Of a DNA stretch of 53,728 bases, positions 7,747 through 18,383 are shown piece by piece. The notes beneath the pieces were generated by a model. The model was not told the DNA's origin. It was given only the letters and a program-made list of their open reading frames with translations, and searched no databases. Both the position numbers and the translations under genes were made by a program. Position 1 is the first letter of the stretch. Each line of letters opens with the position of its first letter. The DNA is from Adlercreutzia muris (GTDB taxonomy: Bacteria > Actinomycetota > Coriobacteriia > Coriobacteriales > Eggerthellaceae). The DNA lies in NCBI RefSeq assembly GCF_008831045.1, contig NZ_WAJS01000020.1:1-53728 (forward strand). Reading direction: 5' to 3'.

Positions 7747-8400
7747 GTGTTTGGAATCGGCGGATTCGAGCTTTTTCTCATCCTGCTGTTTGGGTTCCTC
7801 ATTTTCGGGCCCGATAAGCTGCCTGCCATGGCGAAGACCATCGGCAAGGCCATCGCGAAATTCAGGAGCGCCCAAGAGGAGATGAGCGGCGTGCTGAAGG
7901 GCGAGATGGTGTTCGATAAGGACGCCGAGGATCCCTTCAAGAACCCGCTCGATGCCCTGGACGACGTGGCCGCAAAGGCCAGCAAGGGGGCCACGGCCGC
8001 CAAGAAGGCCGCCAGCACCGCCACGAAGAAGGCGGGCCAGGCGGCGAAGAAGAGCGGCTCCGCCACTGCCGCCGCCGGCGCCGCGGCCGCAGCTGCCGCC
8101 AAGGTCGAGCAGGGAGGGGATGCTCCGGCCAAGCCCGAGAGCTTCGCTGAGCGCAAGGCCCGCTACGACAAGGAGCGCCAGGCCAAGAAGGAGGCCGAGG
8201 CTGAAAAGGCCAAGAAGGAGGCCGAGGAGGAGCGCAAGGCTGCTGCTGAGGCCCGCAAGGCCGAAGCTGCTGCCAAGCGGGCCGAGGCCGAGGCGAAGAG
8301 GAAGGCCGAAGCGGCCGCCAAGACCGTCTCCGAGGCAGCCGATGCGGCACCCGCCGCCCCGGCTGCCGATATGCCCGCCGCCGAGAAGAAGGAGAACTAG
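7747..8400 (+). CDS. tatB: Sec-independent translocase subunit TatB-like
   Basis: 217 residues, GTG start. N-terminus MFGIGGFELFLILLFGFLIF followed by GPDKLPAMAKTIGKAIAKF is the classic TatA/B helix, FGP hinge and amphipathic helix. The rest is a long Ala/Lys/Glu-rich region with coiled-coil potential (~residues 75-217), longer than in most TatB. With TatC it exports folded twin-arginine substrates such as the FAD reductase at 19.6 kb. TatA versus TatB cannot be settled from sequence alone; the Tat family is certain. Confidence 0.88.
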   Translation: MFGIGGFELFLILLFGFLIFGPDKLPAMAKTIGKAIAKFRSAQEEMSGVLKGEMVFDKDAEDPFKNPLDALDDVAAKASKGATAAKKAASTATKKAGQAAKKSGSATAAAGAAAAAAAKVEQGGDAPAKPESFAERKARYDKERQAKKEAEAEKAKKEAEEERKAAAEARKAEAAAKRAEAEAKRKAEAAAKTVSEAADAAPAAPAADMPAAEKKEN

Positions 8401-8401
8401 C

Positions 8402-9184
8402 ATGCCTATCGGACCGGCACGCATGCCGCTTTTCGACCATCTGGGCGAGCTGCGCATGCGCCTCGTGCGCATTGTGGCCTGCCTGGCAGTGGCCGTCGTC
8501 GTGTTCTATATGGCCACGCCCACCATCGGTCAGTTCCTGCTCATGCCCATCGCGGAGTTTCTTCCTACCAATGCCGAGGGGTTCGTCCAGACCATCGCCA
8601 TCGATCCCTTTGAGGCGTTCTCCACCCGTTTCAAAATTTCAATTTGGGTGTCCATCGTGGCCACGGCTCCGGTTATTCTGTGGCAGATTCTCGCGTTCTT
8701 CCTGCCGGCACTCAAGCCCAACGAGCGCCGGTGGTTCATCCCCACGTTCGCTGCCGCTGTGGCCCTGTTCATCTTCGGCACGGTGTTCTGCTACCTCATT
8801 ATCTTGAATCCGGCATTTCAGTGGCTCACCGACCAGGCCATGGGCCTCGGCGATGCCCTGCCGCGCATGTCGTCCTACATCGACACCATCATCAAGTTCG
8901 AGCTGGCCTTCGGTTTTGCCTTTGAGCTTCCCCTGGTCATCTTCTACCTGGTTATCTTCGATGTGGTGCCCTATAAGAAGCTGCGAGGCAGCTGGCGCAT
9001 GGTCTACGTGGTGCTCATGGTGGTGTCCGCCATGGCCACCCCCGATGCGTCGCCGGTGACCATGCTGCTCATGTTCGCGGCTCTGGTGGTGCTCTACGAG
9101 GGCAGTCTGCTCATCGCCCGGGTGGTGCTGAGCCGCCGCATCAAGGCCCAAAACGAGCGCCTTGCGGACGAGGAAGACGCGTAG
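8402..9184 (+). CDS. tatC: Sec-independent protein translocase TatC
   Basis: 260-residue polytopic membrane protein. It has the TatC signature near the N-terminus (MPLFDHLGELRMRL, residues 8-21), where the conserved FxxHLxELR segment binds twin-arginine signals, and about six helices, including ALKPNERRWFIP and the late VSAMATPDASPVTMLLM. The ATG lies one base after the tatB stop, so the genes are coupled. A strong terminator follows. Confidence 0.95.
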   Translation: MPIGPARMPLFDHLGELRMRLVRIVACLAVAVVVFYMATPTIGQFLLMPIAEFLPTNAEGFVQTIAIDPFEAFSTRFKISIWVSIVATAPVILWQILAFFLPALKPNERRWFIPTFAAAVALFIFGTVFCYLIILNPAFQWLTDQAMGLGDALPRMSSYIDTIIKFELAFGFAFELPLVIFYLVIFDVVPYKKLRGSWRMVYVVLMVVSAMATPDASPVTMLLMFAALVVLYEGSLLIARVVLSRRIKAQNERLADEEDA

Positions 9185-9205
9185 CAAGCGGATTTTGGCG
9201 CTCTT

Positions 9206-9230
9206 GGGCGGGGGAGACCCCGCCCTTTTT
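9206..9230 (+). terminator. Intrinsic terminator after tatC
   Basis: Stem GGGCGGGG (9206-9213) / CCCCGCCC (9218-9225) with a 4-nt loop and T5 at 9226-9230. Confidence 0.88.
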
Positions 9231-9267
9231 GCATCGGGCCCGCGGAACGAATCGGGAAGGGAAGCAC

Positions 9268-9624
9268 ATGCACGAACTGGGACTCATGACCGGCGTCATG
9301 GATGCGGCGGTGAAGGCGGCCCGCGAAGCGGGGGCCGTGCGGCTGCTGTCCGTGAAGCTGTCCATCGGCGAGGCCAACGAGGCCGTGGAGGACGCCCTCT
9401 TCTTCGCCTTCGATGCCCTGGCCGCAGCCGATCCCTTCACCGAGCGGGCCGTGCTCGACCTGACTATGGTGCGTCCCCGCAGCATCTGCCTGGAGTGCGG
9501 CGAGGAGTTCGAGCACGACCTCTACAGCCGGCTGTGCCCCGCTTGCGATTCCTTCGCCACCGAGCTGGTGGCCGGGCGCGAGCTCTCCATCGAGTCCATC
9601 GAGGTGGACTTACCGGAATCCTAG
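9268..9624 (+). CDS. hypA: Hydrogenase/urease nickel chaperone HypA
   Basis: 118 residues starting MHELGLM, the nickel-binding N-terminus of HypA (His2). A zinc site is formed by C74-x2-C77 and C90-x2-C93. HypA delivers nickel to [NiFe]-hydrogenase precursors, usually with HypB. No hydrogenase or other hyp gene is present in this window, so its client lies elsewhere. Confidence 0.93.
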   Translation: MHELGLMTGVMDAAVKAAREAGAVRLLSVKLSIGEANEAVEDALFFAFDALAAADPFTERAVLDLTMVRPRSICLECGEEFEHDLYSRLCPACDSFATELVAGRELSIESIEVDLPES

Positions 9625-9747
9625 GGTCTCGGCAATCCCGTGGAAACATAGGGCTGCCATAGTATGGGGCGGCGCCCTCGCTAGGACGGGGGACAGGGCC
9701 GCCGATGGCGCTGGCCCGAGCTGCGCCCGAATCGGAAAGGAAGATCC

Positions 9748-10590
9748 ATGGAGCCTTTGGAGATGTACGATGCCTGCACGGCCGCCCTGGGTGATTTCGT
9801 GCGCGGTGCCGGCTTTACCGATGTGGTCATCGGGCTATCGGGGGGCATGGACTCGTCTCTTGTGGCGGTTATGGCCGTCGATGCCCTGGGTACCGACTCC
9901 GTGCACGGGGTCATGCTGCCGGGGCCCTATTCCAGCGAATCCTCGCTCACCGATGCCCGCGCCCTGGCTGCCAACCTCGGCATCGCCGCAGATACGGTGT
10001 CCATCTGCGAGCCCTTCGAGGCCTTCGAGACGGTTCTCGGCCGGGCCTGCGGGGGCGAGCTTGCGGGCTTGGCCGCCGAGAACACCCAGGCCCGCTGTCG
10101 CATGGTATGTCTCATGGCGCTGTCGAACGCCCATGGATGGCTGCTGTTGAACACGGGGAACAAGTCTGAGGCGGCCATGGGCTACTCCACCCTCTACGGC
10201 GACACGGCCGGTGCCTTCGCCCCCTTGGGCGGCGTCTATAAGACCGATGTGTTTGCCATGGCCCGGGCCCGTAATCGCCGAGCCGTGGAAGCCGGCGATG
10301 TCGGCCCCATTCCCGTGAACGTATTCGTGAAGCCGCCCTCGGCAGAGTTGTCGCCCGACCAGGAGGACGAGAAGTCCCTCGGCATCGACTACGCCACCCT
10401 GGATCGCATTCTCGTGGCCGCCGTGGAGCATGGGCGGGCCCCTGAGGCCGTCGCTGCAGTCCTCGTGGCCGAGGGACGCGAGACCGAAGCGACTCGGCGC
10501 CTTGTGGACGACGTGCTCGCCCGCACGGCGGCCAACGCCTTCAAGCGGGCTTTGGAGCCTCCGTACCCCGCCGCGGCCTTCTACGAATAA
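9748..10590 (+). CDS. nadE: NAD(+) synthase, ammonia/glutamine-amide transfer domain only
   Basis: 280 residues. PP-loop SGGMDSS at 31-37 for ATP, followed by VMLPGPYSSESSLTDA, LLNTGNKSEAAMGYSTLYGD and PLGGVYKTDVFAMAR, all NadE hallmarks. It lacks the N-terminal nitrilase domain of glutamine-dependent enzymes, so it should use ammonia directly. It converts deamido-NAD to NAD. GGAAAGGAAG precedes the ATG. Confidence 0.93.
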   Translation: MEPLEMYDACTAALGDFVRGAGFTDVVIGLSGGMDSSLVAVMAVDALGTDSVHGVMLPGPYSSESSLTDARALAANLGIAADTVSICEPFEAFETVLGRACGGELAGLAAENTQARCRMVCLMALSNAHGWLLLNTGNKSEAAMGYSTLYGDTAGAFAPLGGVYKTDVFAMARARNRRAVEAGDVGPIPVNVFVKPPSAELSPDQEDEKSLGIDYATLDRILVAAVEHGRAPEAVAAVLVAEGRETEATRRLVDDVLARTAANAFKRALEPPYPAAAFYE

Positions 10591-10645
10591 CGCCCTCGTA
10601 ACTACCCCGGCGGGAGTATGGCGCCCGGGGCCGCTCTCGTTTACC

Positions 10646-11887
10646 ATGGTACTCATGGATGCACTGCTGGGAAAGACCGAGAAACTCACCGCCACCGACT
10701 GGCTCATCGACGTGGTGGTGGCCCTCGGTGCCTTCGGCTTCGGCTGCCTGCAGTTCACTCTGGCGGTGAACTTGCTCATTCCCGACGAGTTCATGCGTCG
10801 GCTCATGGGTATTCAGGTCATGGTGCCCACGGCTTTCTCCTTAGGGGCCATCGCGCTCACCACCGCGCCCCTTGTGGTTCGGCGCCGCTTGCCCTGGGTG
10901 GCGTTTGTCGGGTGCATCGTGGCCTGGGCGCTGCTCCAGTCCCAGCTCAACGGCATCGCCCTGTCGGTTGTGGGGCCGCTTGTGGCCCTGTTCACCCTGG
11001 CCGCCAGCCGTCCCCGGGGCGAGGCAATCGTGGCCTTCGCCCTGCTGGCCGTCCTGCTGCTTGTGGCGCCGCCCCCGCCCGACCAGTCTCGCATCCTGAC
11101 CCAGCTCACCCTCTTCCAGAACGGGGCTTTGGGGCTCGCTGCGGCCTTCGCGGGCTACGCCCTGCGCGAGCATCAGGAGCGCGCCCGGGCCATCGAGGAG
11201 CGGGCCGCTGCGGCCGAGCGCACCCGCGAGACCGAGGCGCGCCGCCGTCTCGAGGCCGAGCGGGTGTCCATCGCCCGGGAGGTCCACGACATCACGGCCC
11301 ACTCCCTGTCGGCGGTGAGCATCCAGGCCGCCGCGGCCGAGCGGCTCGTGGAGCGCGATCCGGTGGCAGCTCAAGCGGCCATCGCCGAGGTGCGCTCTAC
11401 GGCGAAGGAGGCCCTGGAGGAGATCCGCGCCATGATCGGCGTGCTGCGCAGCGGGGAGGGCCCGGCTGAGACCGCCCCCACCGAGGGCACCGACCGTATG
11501 GCCGATCTCGTGGGCTATCTGGAAGGGGCCGGCATCGAAACCTCTCTGGCCATGGAGGGCTACGACCGCGCTCGCGTGCCGGCCTACATTGACGTGGCCC
11601 TCTTCGGCATCGCCCGAGAGGCGGCCACCAACATCGTGCGCCATGCCGGGGCCGCTCGGGCCGCCATCGTCCTTGCGGTGGAGGACGGCGCTGTGGCTCG
11701 GCTCGTGGTGGACGACGACGGCCGCGGCCCGGGGTCGGTTGCGGAAAGCGGCCACCACGGCTTGGTGGGCATGGCCGAGCGCGTCCGACTGCTCCACGGC
11801 ACCTTCGCCGCTACCGAGAGTCCTTGGGGCGGCTTCCGCATCGCCGCGGCCGTTCCTCTCGCTTCGAAGGAGGAGACCCATGACTGA
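10646..11887 (+). CDS. NarL-type (HisKA_3) sensor histidine kinase
   Basis: 413 residues. About six hydrophobic helices (residues ~20-175) with no large extracellular domain, then a coiled-coil linker (EHQERARAIEERAAAAERTRE), a HisKA_3 phosphoacceptor REVHDITAHS with His214, and a HATPase_c domain (AREAATNIVRHAGA, VDDDGRGPG, HHGLVGMAERVRLLHG). Signal unknown; a membrane-intrinsic stimulus is likely given the lack of a sensor domain. The stop overlaps the start of the response regulator. Confidence 0.9.
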   Translation: MVLMDALLGKTEKLTATDWLIDVVVALGAFGFGCLQFTLAVNLLIPDEFMRRLMGIQVMVPTAFSLGAIALTTAPLVVRRRLPWVAFVGCIVAWALLQSQLNGIALSVVGPLVALFTLAASRPRGEAIVAFALLAVLLLVAPPPPDQSRILTQLTLFQNGALGLAAAFAGYALREHQERARAIEERAAAAERTRETEARRRLEAERVSIAREVHDITAHSLSAVSIQAAAAERLVERDPVAAQAAIAEVRSTAKEALEEIRAMIGVLRSGEGPAETAPTEGTDRMADLVGYLEGAGIETSLAMEGYDRARVPAYIDVALFGIAREAATNIVRHAGAARAAIVLAVEDGAVARLVVDDDGRGPGSVAESGHHGLVGMAERVRLLHGTFAATESPWGGFRIAAAVPLASKEETHD

Positions 11888-12584
11888 GTCCGAGCCCATT
11901 CGCGTGCTCGTTGTGGACGACCAGGACCTCGTGCGCTCGGGATTCAAGATGATCCTCTCCACCTACGAGGGCATCGAGATCGTCGGCGAGGCCAGAAACG
12001 GCTCCCAGGCTGTGGAAGAGGCCCAGCGCCTCAGGCCCGATGTAGTGCTCATGGATATTCGCATGCCGGAGATGAGCGGCATCGAGGCCTGCCGCGCCAT
12101 CACGGCCAACCCGCTGCTGGCCCGGACCCGGGTGCTGGTGCTCACCACCTTCGATATCGACGAGTACGTCTACGACGCCCTGGGGGCAGGGGCGAGCGGC
12201 TTTCTGCTGAAGGACGCCGACCCCGACGACATCGCCGCCGCCATCCGCGTGGTGGCCGCCGGTGACGCGCTCATCCAGCCCTCGGTGATGCGCCGGCTCG
12301 TGGAGACCTTCGTGGCCGCTCGCCCCCGGGGCGGCTGGGGGAGCGCCGAAACTGCCGACGGGCGCCGAGCGGCGCTGGGCAGCCTTACCGACCGCGAGCG
12401 CGAGATTCTCATGCTGGTGGCTCGCGGTCTGTCCAACGACGAGATCGCCGAGGAGCTGTTCATCTCGCCGGCTACGGTGAAGACCCACCTGGCCCGCATC
12501 ATGGCGAAGACCGACGCCCATGATCGGGCTCAGCTCGTGGTGTTCGCTTACGAGACGGGGCTTGTTTCCCCGGCATCACGGTAA
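11880..12584 (+). CDS. NarL/FixJ-family response regulator
   Basis: 234 residues. Receiver domain with VVDDQD (11-16) and phosphoacceptor Asp59 in VVLMDIRMPEMSG; C-terminal LuxR-type HTH (LTDREREILMLVARGLSNDEIAEELF..TVKTHLARIMAK). It overlaps the kinase gene by 8 nt, and AAGGAGGAG precedes the ATG. It should regulate DNA targets in response to the partner kinase; targets are unknown. A terminator follows. Confidence 0.93.
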   Translation: MTESEPIRVLVVDDQDLVRSGFKMILSTYEGIEIVGEARNGSQAVEEAQRLRPDVVLMDIRMPEMSGIEACRAITANPLLARTRVLVLTTFDIDEYVYDALGAGASGFLLKDADPDDIAAAIRVVAAGDALIQPSVMRRLVETFVAARPRGGWGSAETADGRRAALGSLTDREREILMLVARGLSNDEIAEELFISPATVKTHLARIMAKTDAHDRAQLVVFAYETGLVSPASR

Positions 12585-12608
12585 TCCCTGATAAAAGCTG
12601 TAATCATA

Positions 12609-12640
12609 GGAAACTTGAGTGGAAAAAACTCAAGTTTTCC
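12609..12640 (+). terminator. Intrinsic terminator after the two-component operon
   Basis: AAACTTGAGT (12611-12620) pairs with ACTCAAGTTT (12628-12637), with a further GG/CC pair after a bulged T. The 7-nt loop is A-rich and a T-run follows. Confidence 0.8.
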
Positions 12641-12652
12641 TTCCCGCACCCC

Positions 12653-12717
12653 TTGTTTTCTCCGGCGTTGCTGTTATGATGTCTTCCTGTTTAGCACTCG
12701 TAGTTGCGGAGTGCTAG
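12653..12717 (+). promoter_or_regulatory. groE promoter with CIRCE operator
   Basis: A promoter-like pair TTGTTT (12653-12658) and TATGAT (12675-12680) with a 16-nt spacer is followed by TTAGCACTC-N9-GAGTGCTAG at 12691-12717. This matches the CIRCE inverted repeat with one change in the last base. CIRCE is bound by HrcA, so groES-groEL should be heat-inducible by HrcA derepression; hrcA itself is not in this window. Confidence 0.92.
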
Positions 12718-12792
12718 CACTTAACCCGATCGAGTGGTTAAATGAGAGGTTGTGCACCCGCACTACGCAAACCATTGAAAGGACGGCAAGCT

Positions 12793-13080
12793 ATGAATTT
12801 GAAGCCTCTGGGCGACCGCGTCATCCTGAAGCAGGACGAGGCCGAGGTCACCACCGCGTCCGGTCTCTTCCTGGCCTCCGACGCCAAGGAGAAGCCGCAG
12901 ACCGGCACCATCATCGCCGTGGGCGAGGGCAAGATGGACAAGGACGGCAAGCTGATCCCCATGCCCGTGAAGGTGGGCGACAAGGTCATCTACGGTAAGT
13001 TCGGCGGCACCGAGATCGCCCTGGACGGCGAGAACGTGCTCATCCTGCGCGCCGACGACATTTACGCTGTGGTTGAATAA
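12793..13080 (+). CDS. groES: Co-chaperonin GroES
   Basis: 95 residues, complete Cpn10: MNLKPLGDRVILKQDEAE at the start, a mobile-loop segment around residues 17-35 and VGDKVIYGKFGGTEIALDGE..ILRADDIYAVVE at the end. It caps the GroEL cavity. GAAAGGA lies upstream. groEL follows 31 nt downstream. Confidence 0.97.
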   Translation: MNLKPLGDRVILKQDEAEVTTASGLFLASDAKEKPQTGTIIAVGEGKMDKDGKLIPMPVKVGDKVIYGKFGGTEIALDGENVLILRADDIYAVVE

Positions 13081-13084
13081 ATAG

Positions 13085-14746
<1,662 letters not shown>

Positions 14747-14800
14747 GCCGGCAGGCCCCCGGGTCTTCGGTTGAGTAACCGCTCAACAAACTAACTCGCA

Positions 14801-14829
14801 GAAAGGCGGCCCTCGGGCCGCCTTTCTTC
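14801..14829 (+). terminator. Intrinsic terminator after groEL
   Basis: Twelve-bp stem GAAAGGCGGCCC (14801-14812) / GGGCCGCCTTTC (14815-14826) with a very tight loop, then TTCT. A second small inverted repeat GTTGAG/CTCAAC lies at 14770-14787. Confidence 0.85.
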
Positions 14830-14841
14830 TACAATGAGCCT

Positions 14842-15804
14842 ATGGAAGAAATCATGCACATAGCCGAGCATGTGCTGGAGCACTCGCTGGCCGACACCCT
14901 CTACCTCATCCCGCTTCTGTGGGTCACCTACTTGGCCATGGAGTGGCTCGAGCACAAGACGGGCGAGAGAACCCAAAATGCCATCCGCCACGCCGGAGCG
15001 GCCGGTCCCATCGTGGGCGCTTTCCTCGGCGTGGTGCCCCAGTGCGGCTTCTCGGCCGTAGCAGCCACGCTGTATGCGGGCCGCGTTATCACGCTCGGCA
15101 CGTTGTTCGCGGTGTTTCTGTCCACCTCCGACGAGATGCTGCCCATCTTCCTAGCTGAGGCGGTGCCGGGCAATACCATCCTCTCCATCATGGGCGCGAA
15201 GGTGGTCATCGGCATGGTCATGGGCTTTGTGGTGGACGCGGTGTTGCGCCTGGGCCGCCGCGACAAGGACCGCCTGCGCATCCACGAGCTGTGCGAGCAG
15301 GACCAGTGCGGCTGCAACCACGACTGCCGCACCTGCGAGGCCGCTCCCGAGCGGGCCTACGAGCACCACGACGACGTGGAGCACACCCATAGCCACGGCC
15401 ACGGCTGGAAGGGCATCCTCCTCAGCGCCACGAAGCACACCGTGCAGGTGACGCTGTTCATCTTCGTCATCACCATCGTGCTGAACATCGTGCTCGAGAC
15501 GGTGGGGGAGGAGGCCCTGGCCCGCCTCCTCGGCGACAATCCCGCCTTCTCGGTCTTCGCCACGGCGCTCGTGGGGCTCATCCCCAACTGCGCTGCCAGC
15601 GTGGTCATCGCCCAGTTGTACGTGGAGGGGGTGCTGGGAGCCGGGGCCATGCTGGCCGGGCTTCTGGTGTCGGCCGGCGTGGGCCTGCTCGTGCTCGTGC
15701 GGGCGAACCGTCCCTGGCGGCAGAATGCGGCCATCATCGCGCTGCTCTACGTCATCGGCGTGTTCTGGGGGCTCGTCTGCAACGCCCTGGGCGTGGTGTT
15801 CTGA
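14842..15804 (+). CDS. ArsP_2-like 10-TM heavy-metal exporter-type protein
   Basis: 320-residue membrane protein made of two similar halves, each carrying a polar turn in a helix: VPQCGFS (~residue 70) and IPNCAAS (~residue 250). This fits the putative 10-TM heavy-metal/arsenic exporter family (ArsP_2). Between the halves lies a Cys/His-rich loop (~150-190: CEQDQCGCNHDC, CEAAPERAYEHHDD, HTHSHGHGW), likely a metal-binding segment. No good ribosome site precedes ATG 14842, and the preceding terminator ends only ~12 nt upstream, so expression may be leaderless or the start later. Substrate not determinable. Confidence 0.78.
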   Translation: MEEIMHIAEHVLEHSLADTLYLIPLLWVTYLAMEWLEHKTGERTQNAIRHAGAAGPIVGAFLGVVPQCGFSAVAATLYAGRVITLGTLFAVFLSTSDEMLPIFLAEAVPGNTILSIMGAKVVIGMVMGFVVDAVLRLGRRDKDRLRIHELCEQDQCGCNHDCRTCEAAPERAYEHHDDVEHTHSHGHGWKGILLSATKHTVQVTLFIFVITIVLNIVLETVGEEALARLLGDNPAFSVFATALVGLIPNCAASVVIAQLYVEGVLGAGAMLAGLLVSAGVGLLVLVRANRPWRQNAAIIALLYVIGVFWGLVCNALGVVF

Positions 15805-15974
15805 GGTTTGGGCGACAGGCCGCCTTCGCTCGGGCGAAGGCGGGTTGGCGGCGGGGCCGGATTTTCCCCTGAACTGACAATTCGCCAAAATAACTCCTTG
15901 CGCTGGTGGCGAGATCGTACTAATCTCGTTACGTTCATTTTGCAGGGTCATTTTTTGGGAAGAAGGCGATGGTC

Positions 15975-16607
15975 ATGGCCGGCCGCAAGGAAGTCATCGA
16001 GCGACTTCTCGCCGCCCATGAGGTGTGGTTCGATGTTGAGCGCGACCACTGCTTCGCGGGCCGCGTCTTTCCCGGCTATGCCGAATTCCACTCATCAGCC
16101 TCCCAGTACGTGCTCGTGAAGCGAGCGAAGCTGTGGGAGGCTTCCAGTCACGAGTATCTGTTCTTCTGGCCGACGGCTTGCCTGACCGAGGCGGAATTGA
16201 ACGACCTGCTGCACTTCATGACCCACGAGGCCCTGGCCAAGGTGCAGCTGACTTCCGACCACATGAGCTCGTACCTGTCGCTGGTCGTGGTGGCCGATAG
16301 GGTGGACGAAGCCGTGCCGGCTCTCGTGCGCCGGGCCCGGTTTCGCAAGAACTTCGCCTTCGGGCTGAAGGGATGGGCCGATATGCGCCTGGCCGTCGTC
16401 GATCTGTCGGCGCGCCGCGTGCGGGCCAATACTCAGGGAAAGCCACTCGTGGAAACCTTGGCGGCGAACGCGTTTGCCGAAGATGTCCCGGCGGCGGAGG
16501 ACGGAAAGACCGCACCCGTGGCGGCGGTCGCGGACCGTTCCGTAGCTGATGCCGAGGCGCCGGCGGCAGAGGCGTCGGCCGTGAGGGTTTCGCGCGTGGG
16601 GAGATAA
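15975..16607 (+). CDS. Conserved hypothetical protein encoded before cstA
   Basis: 210 residues, soluble. Conserved-looking core: RVFPGYAEFHSSASQYVLVKRAKLWEASSHEY, LTEAELNDLLHFMTHEAL and KNFAFGLKGWADMRLAVVDLS. The last ~55 residues are Ala/Glu-rich and probably disordered. ATG 15975 is preferred to ATG 15969 because AGAAGG (15961-15966) is 8 nt upstream. It ends 24 nt before cstA and probably shares its transcript, so a role in peptide or pyruvate uptake is possible. I do not recognise the family. Confidence 0.75.
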   Translation: MAGRKEVIERLLAAHEVWFDVERDHCFAGRVFPGYAEFHSSASQYVLVKRAKLWEASSHEYLFFWPTACLTEAELNDLLHFMTHEALAKVQLTSDHMSSYLSLVVVADRVDEAVPALVRRARFRKNFAFGLKGWADMRLAVVDLSARRVRANTQGKPLVETLAANAFAEDVPAAEDGKTAPVAAVADRSVADAEAPAAEASAVRVSRVGR

Positions 16608-16631
16608 AGGGAAAGGAAAGGAAGGACAGGA

Positions 16632-18383
16632 ATGAATGCATTGGTCATTCTCATTGTAGCCATCGTCGTGCTCGTCGCGGGTTACATCTTCTACGGCGGC
16701 TGGCTCGCCCGCCAATGGGGCGTGAAACCCGACCGCCCCACGCCGGCCCATGAGCTGGAGGACGGCAAGGACTACGTGCCCGCGCCGCCCTACGTGGTGC
16801 TCGGCCATCACTTCTCGTCCATTGCCGGCGCAGGCCCCATTAACGGCCCCATTCAGGCTGCCATCTTCGGCTGGGTGCCCGTGCTTCTGTGGGTGCTCAT
16901 CGGCGGCATTTTCTTCGGTGCCATGCACGATTTCGGCGCGCTGTTCGCCTCTATCCGCCACAAGGGGCAGACGCTCGCCACCGTTATCGCCCACAATATC
17001 GATGATACGGCTAAGAAGCTGTTCTGCATCTTCGCCTACCTGACGCTCATCCTGGTGGTGGCCGCCTTCGCCTCCATCGTGGCGAGCACCTTTGCCGTTG
17101 CGCCCGTGCCGCTCGATGACGCCGCCAAGGCCGCTGCAGCCGAGGCGGCCAACATGGCGAACATGCGCACGGCCATGATCTCGGTGCTGTTCATCGTGGT
17201 GGCCGTCATCTACGGCCTCGTTACCCGCGGCCGCAAGATTCCCGCGGCGGCCAACATCGTCTCGGCCATCGCCATTATCGTGGTCGTGGTGGCGATTGGC
17301 TACAACCTGCCGGTCATCGCGCTGGACAATACCACGTGGATGTTCATTGTGGGCCTCTACATCCTTTTGGCCTCGGTGGCCCCGGTGTGGATTCTGCTCC
17401 AGCCGCGCGACTACCTGTCGAGCTACCTGCTCTACGGCATGATCGCCCTGGCTCTCGTCGGCATCATCGGCGCCGGCCTGACGGGAGATGCCGCCTCGCT
17501 CGAGATTCCGGCGTTCACCGGCTTTGCCGCCGCGGCGGGTGAGAGCAAGGTGGCCGCCTCGGGCTTTTTGTTCCCGGCCCTGTTCATCACCATCGCTTGC
17601 GGCGCCATCTCGGGCTTCCACAGCCTGGTGGCCTCCGGCACCACCTCCAAGCAGCTCGACCGCGAGGCCGAGGCCCAGCCCATCGCCTACGGCGGCATGC
17701 TGCTGGAGTGCCTCGTCGCCGTCATCTCGCTGTGCGCGGTGGCCTTCGTGTTCGCCGGCTACATGGACGGCACCTACGCTTCGCCGACCCAGGTATTCGC
17801 CGCGGGCCTCTCCCAGATGCTCGCCTGCGTGCCCGGCCTGGCCGGGGTGGAGTCCATTGCCTACGCGCTTTTGGTGCTGGCCGTATCGGTGTTCTGCCTC
17901 ACCTCGCTCGACACCGCCACCCGCCTGGGCCGTTACATGTTCCAGGAGCTGTTCTGCCCCCACGGCATGGAGATGAGCGAGCTGACCGGGTGGCGCGCGG
18001 TGCTCACCAATCCGTGGGTGGCCACTATCATCACCGTGGTCTTCGGCGTGGGGCTGGGACTGACCGGCTACCAGCTCGTGTGGCCGCTGTTCGGCGCCGC
18101 CAACCAGCTTTTGGCCGCCCTGGGTCTGCTCGCCGTGTGCGCGTGGCTCGGCAACGCCGGCCGCAACAACAAGATGTTCTACCTGCCCATGGCCTTCATG
18201 ATGGTGGTGACGCTGTGCTCGCTGGCGCTTACCGTGTGGGGCAAGATCGGCCTCATCGTCGCCGGCACGGTGGACGCAGCCACGGTGCTGCAGCTTGTCA
18301 TCGGCCTTCTGCTCATGGTGTTCGCTGTCATCTTGGCGGTGAAGGGGGCGCGAACCATCTTCGGGAAGAAGCGGGCCGCTTAG
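16632..18383 (+). CDS. cstA: Carbon starvation protein CstA family transporter
   Basis: 583 residues with about 16-18 helices. CstA hallmarks: GYIFYGGWLARQWG, APPYVVLGHHFSSIAGAGPINGPIQAAIFGW, FGAMHDFGALFASIRHKGQ, ITIACGAISGFHSLVASGTTSKQ and TSLDTATRLGRYMFQE. CstA-family proteins import peptides or pyruvate. Co-transcribed with the unknown gene upstream. An amino-acid-fermenting lifestyle would fit, but this is inference. Confidence 0.93.
   Translation: MNALVILIVAIVVLVAGYIFYGGWLARQWGVKPDRPTPAHELEDGKDYVPAPPYVVLGHHFSSIAGAGPINGPIQAAIFGWVPVLLWVLIGGIFFGAMHDFGALFASIRHKGQTLATVIAHNIDDTAKKLFCIFAYLTLILVVAAFASIVASTFAVAPVPLDDAAKAAAAEAANMANMRTAMISVLFIVVAVIYGLVTRGRKIPAAANIVSAIAIIVVVVAIGYNLPVIALDNTTWMFIVGLYILLASVAPVWILLQPRDYLSSYLLYGMIALALVGIIGAGLTGDAASLEIPAFTGFAAAAGESKVAASGFLFPALFITIACGAISGFHSLVASGTTSKQLDREAEAQPIAYGGMLLECLVAVISLCAVAFVFAGYMDGTYASPTQVFAAGLSQMLACVPGLAGVESIAYALLVLAVSVFCLTSLDTATRLGRYMFQELFCPHGMEMSELTGWRAVLTNPWVATIITVVFGVGLGLTGYQLVWPLFGAANQLLAALGLLAVCAWLGNAGRNNKMFYLPMAFMMVVTLCSLALTVWGKIGLIVAGTVDAATVLQLVIGLLLMVFAVILAVKGARTIFGKKRAA

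Noticed and set aside
9748-10590. Glutamine-dependent NAD synthase
   Set aside because: No N-terminal nitrilase domain; the length and motifs fit the ammonia-dependent form.
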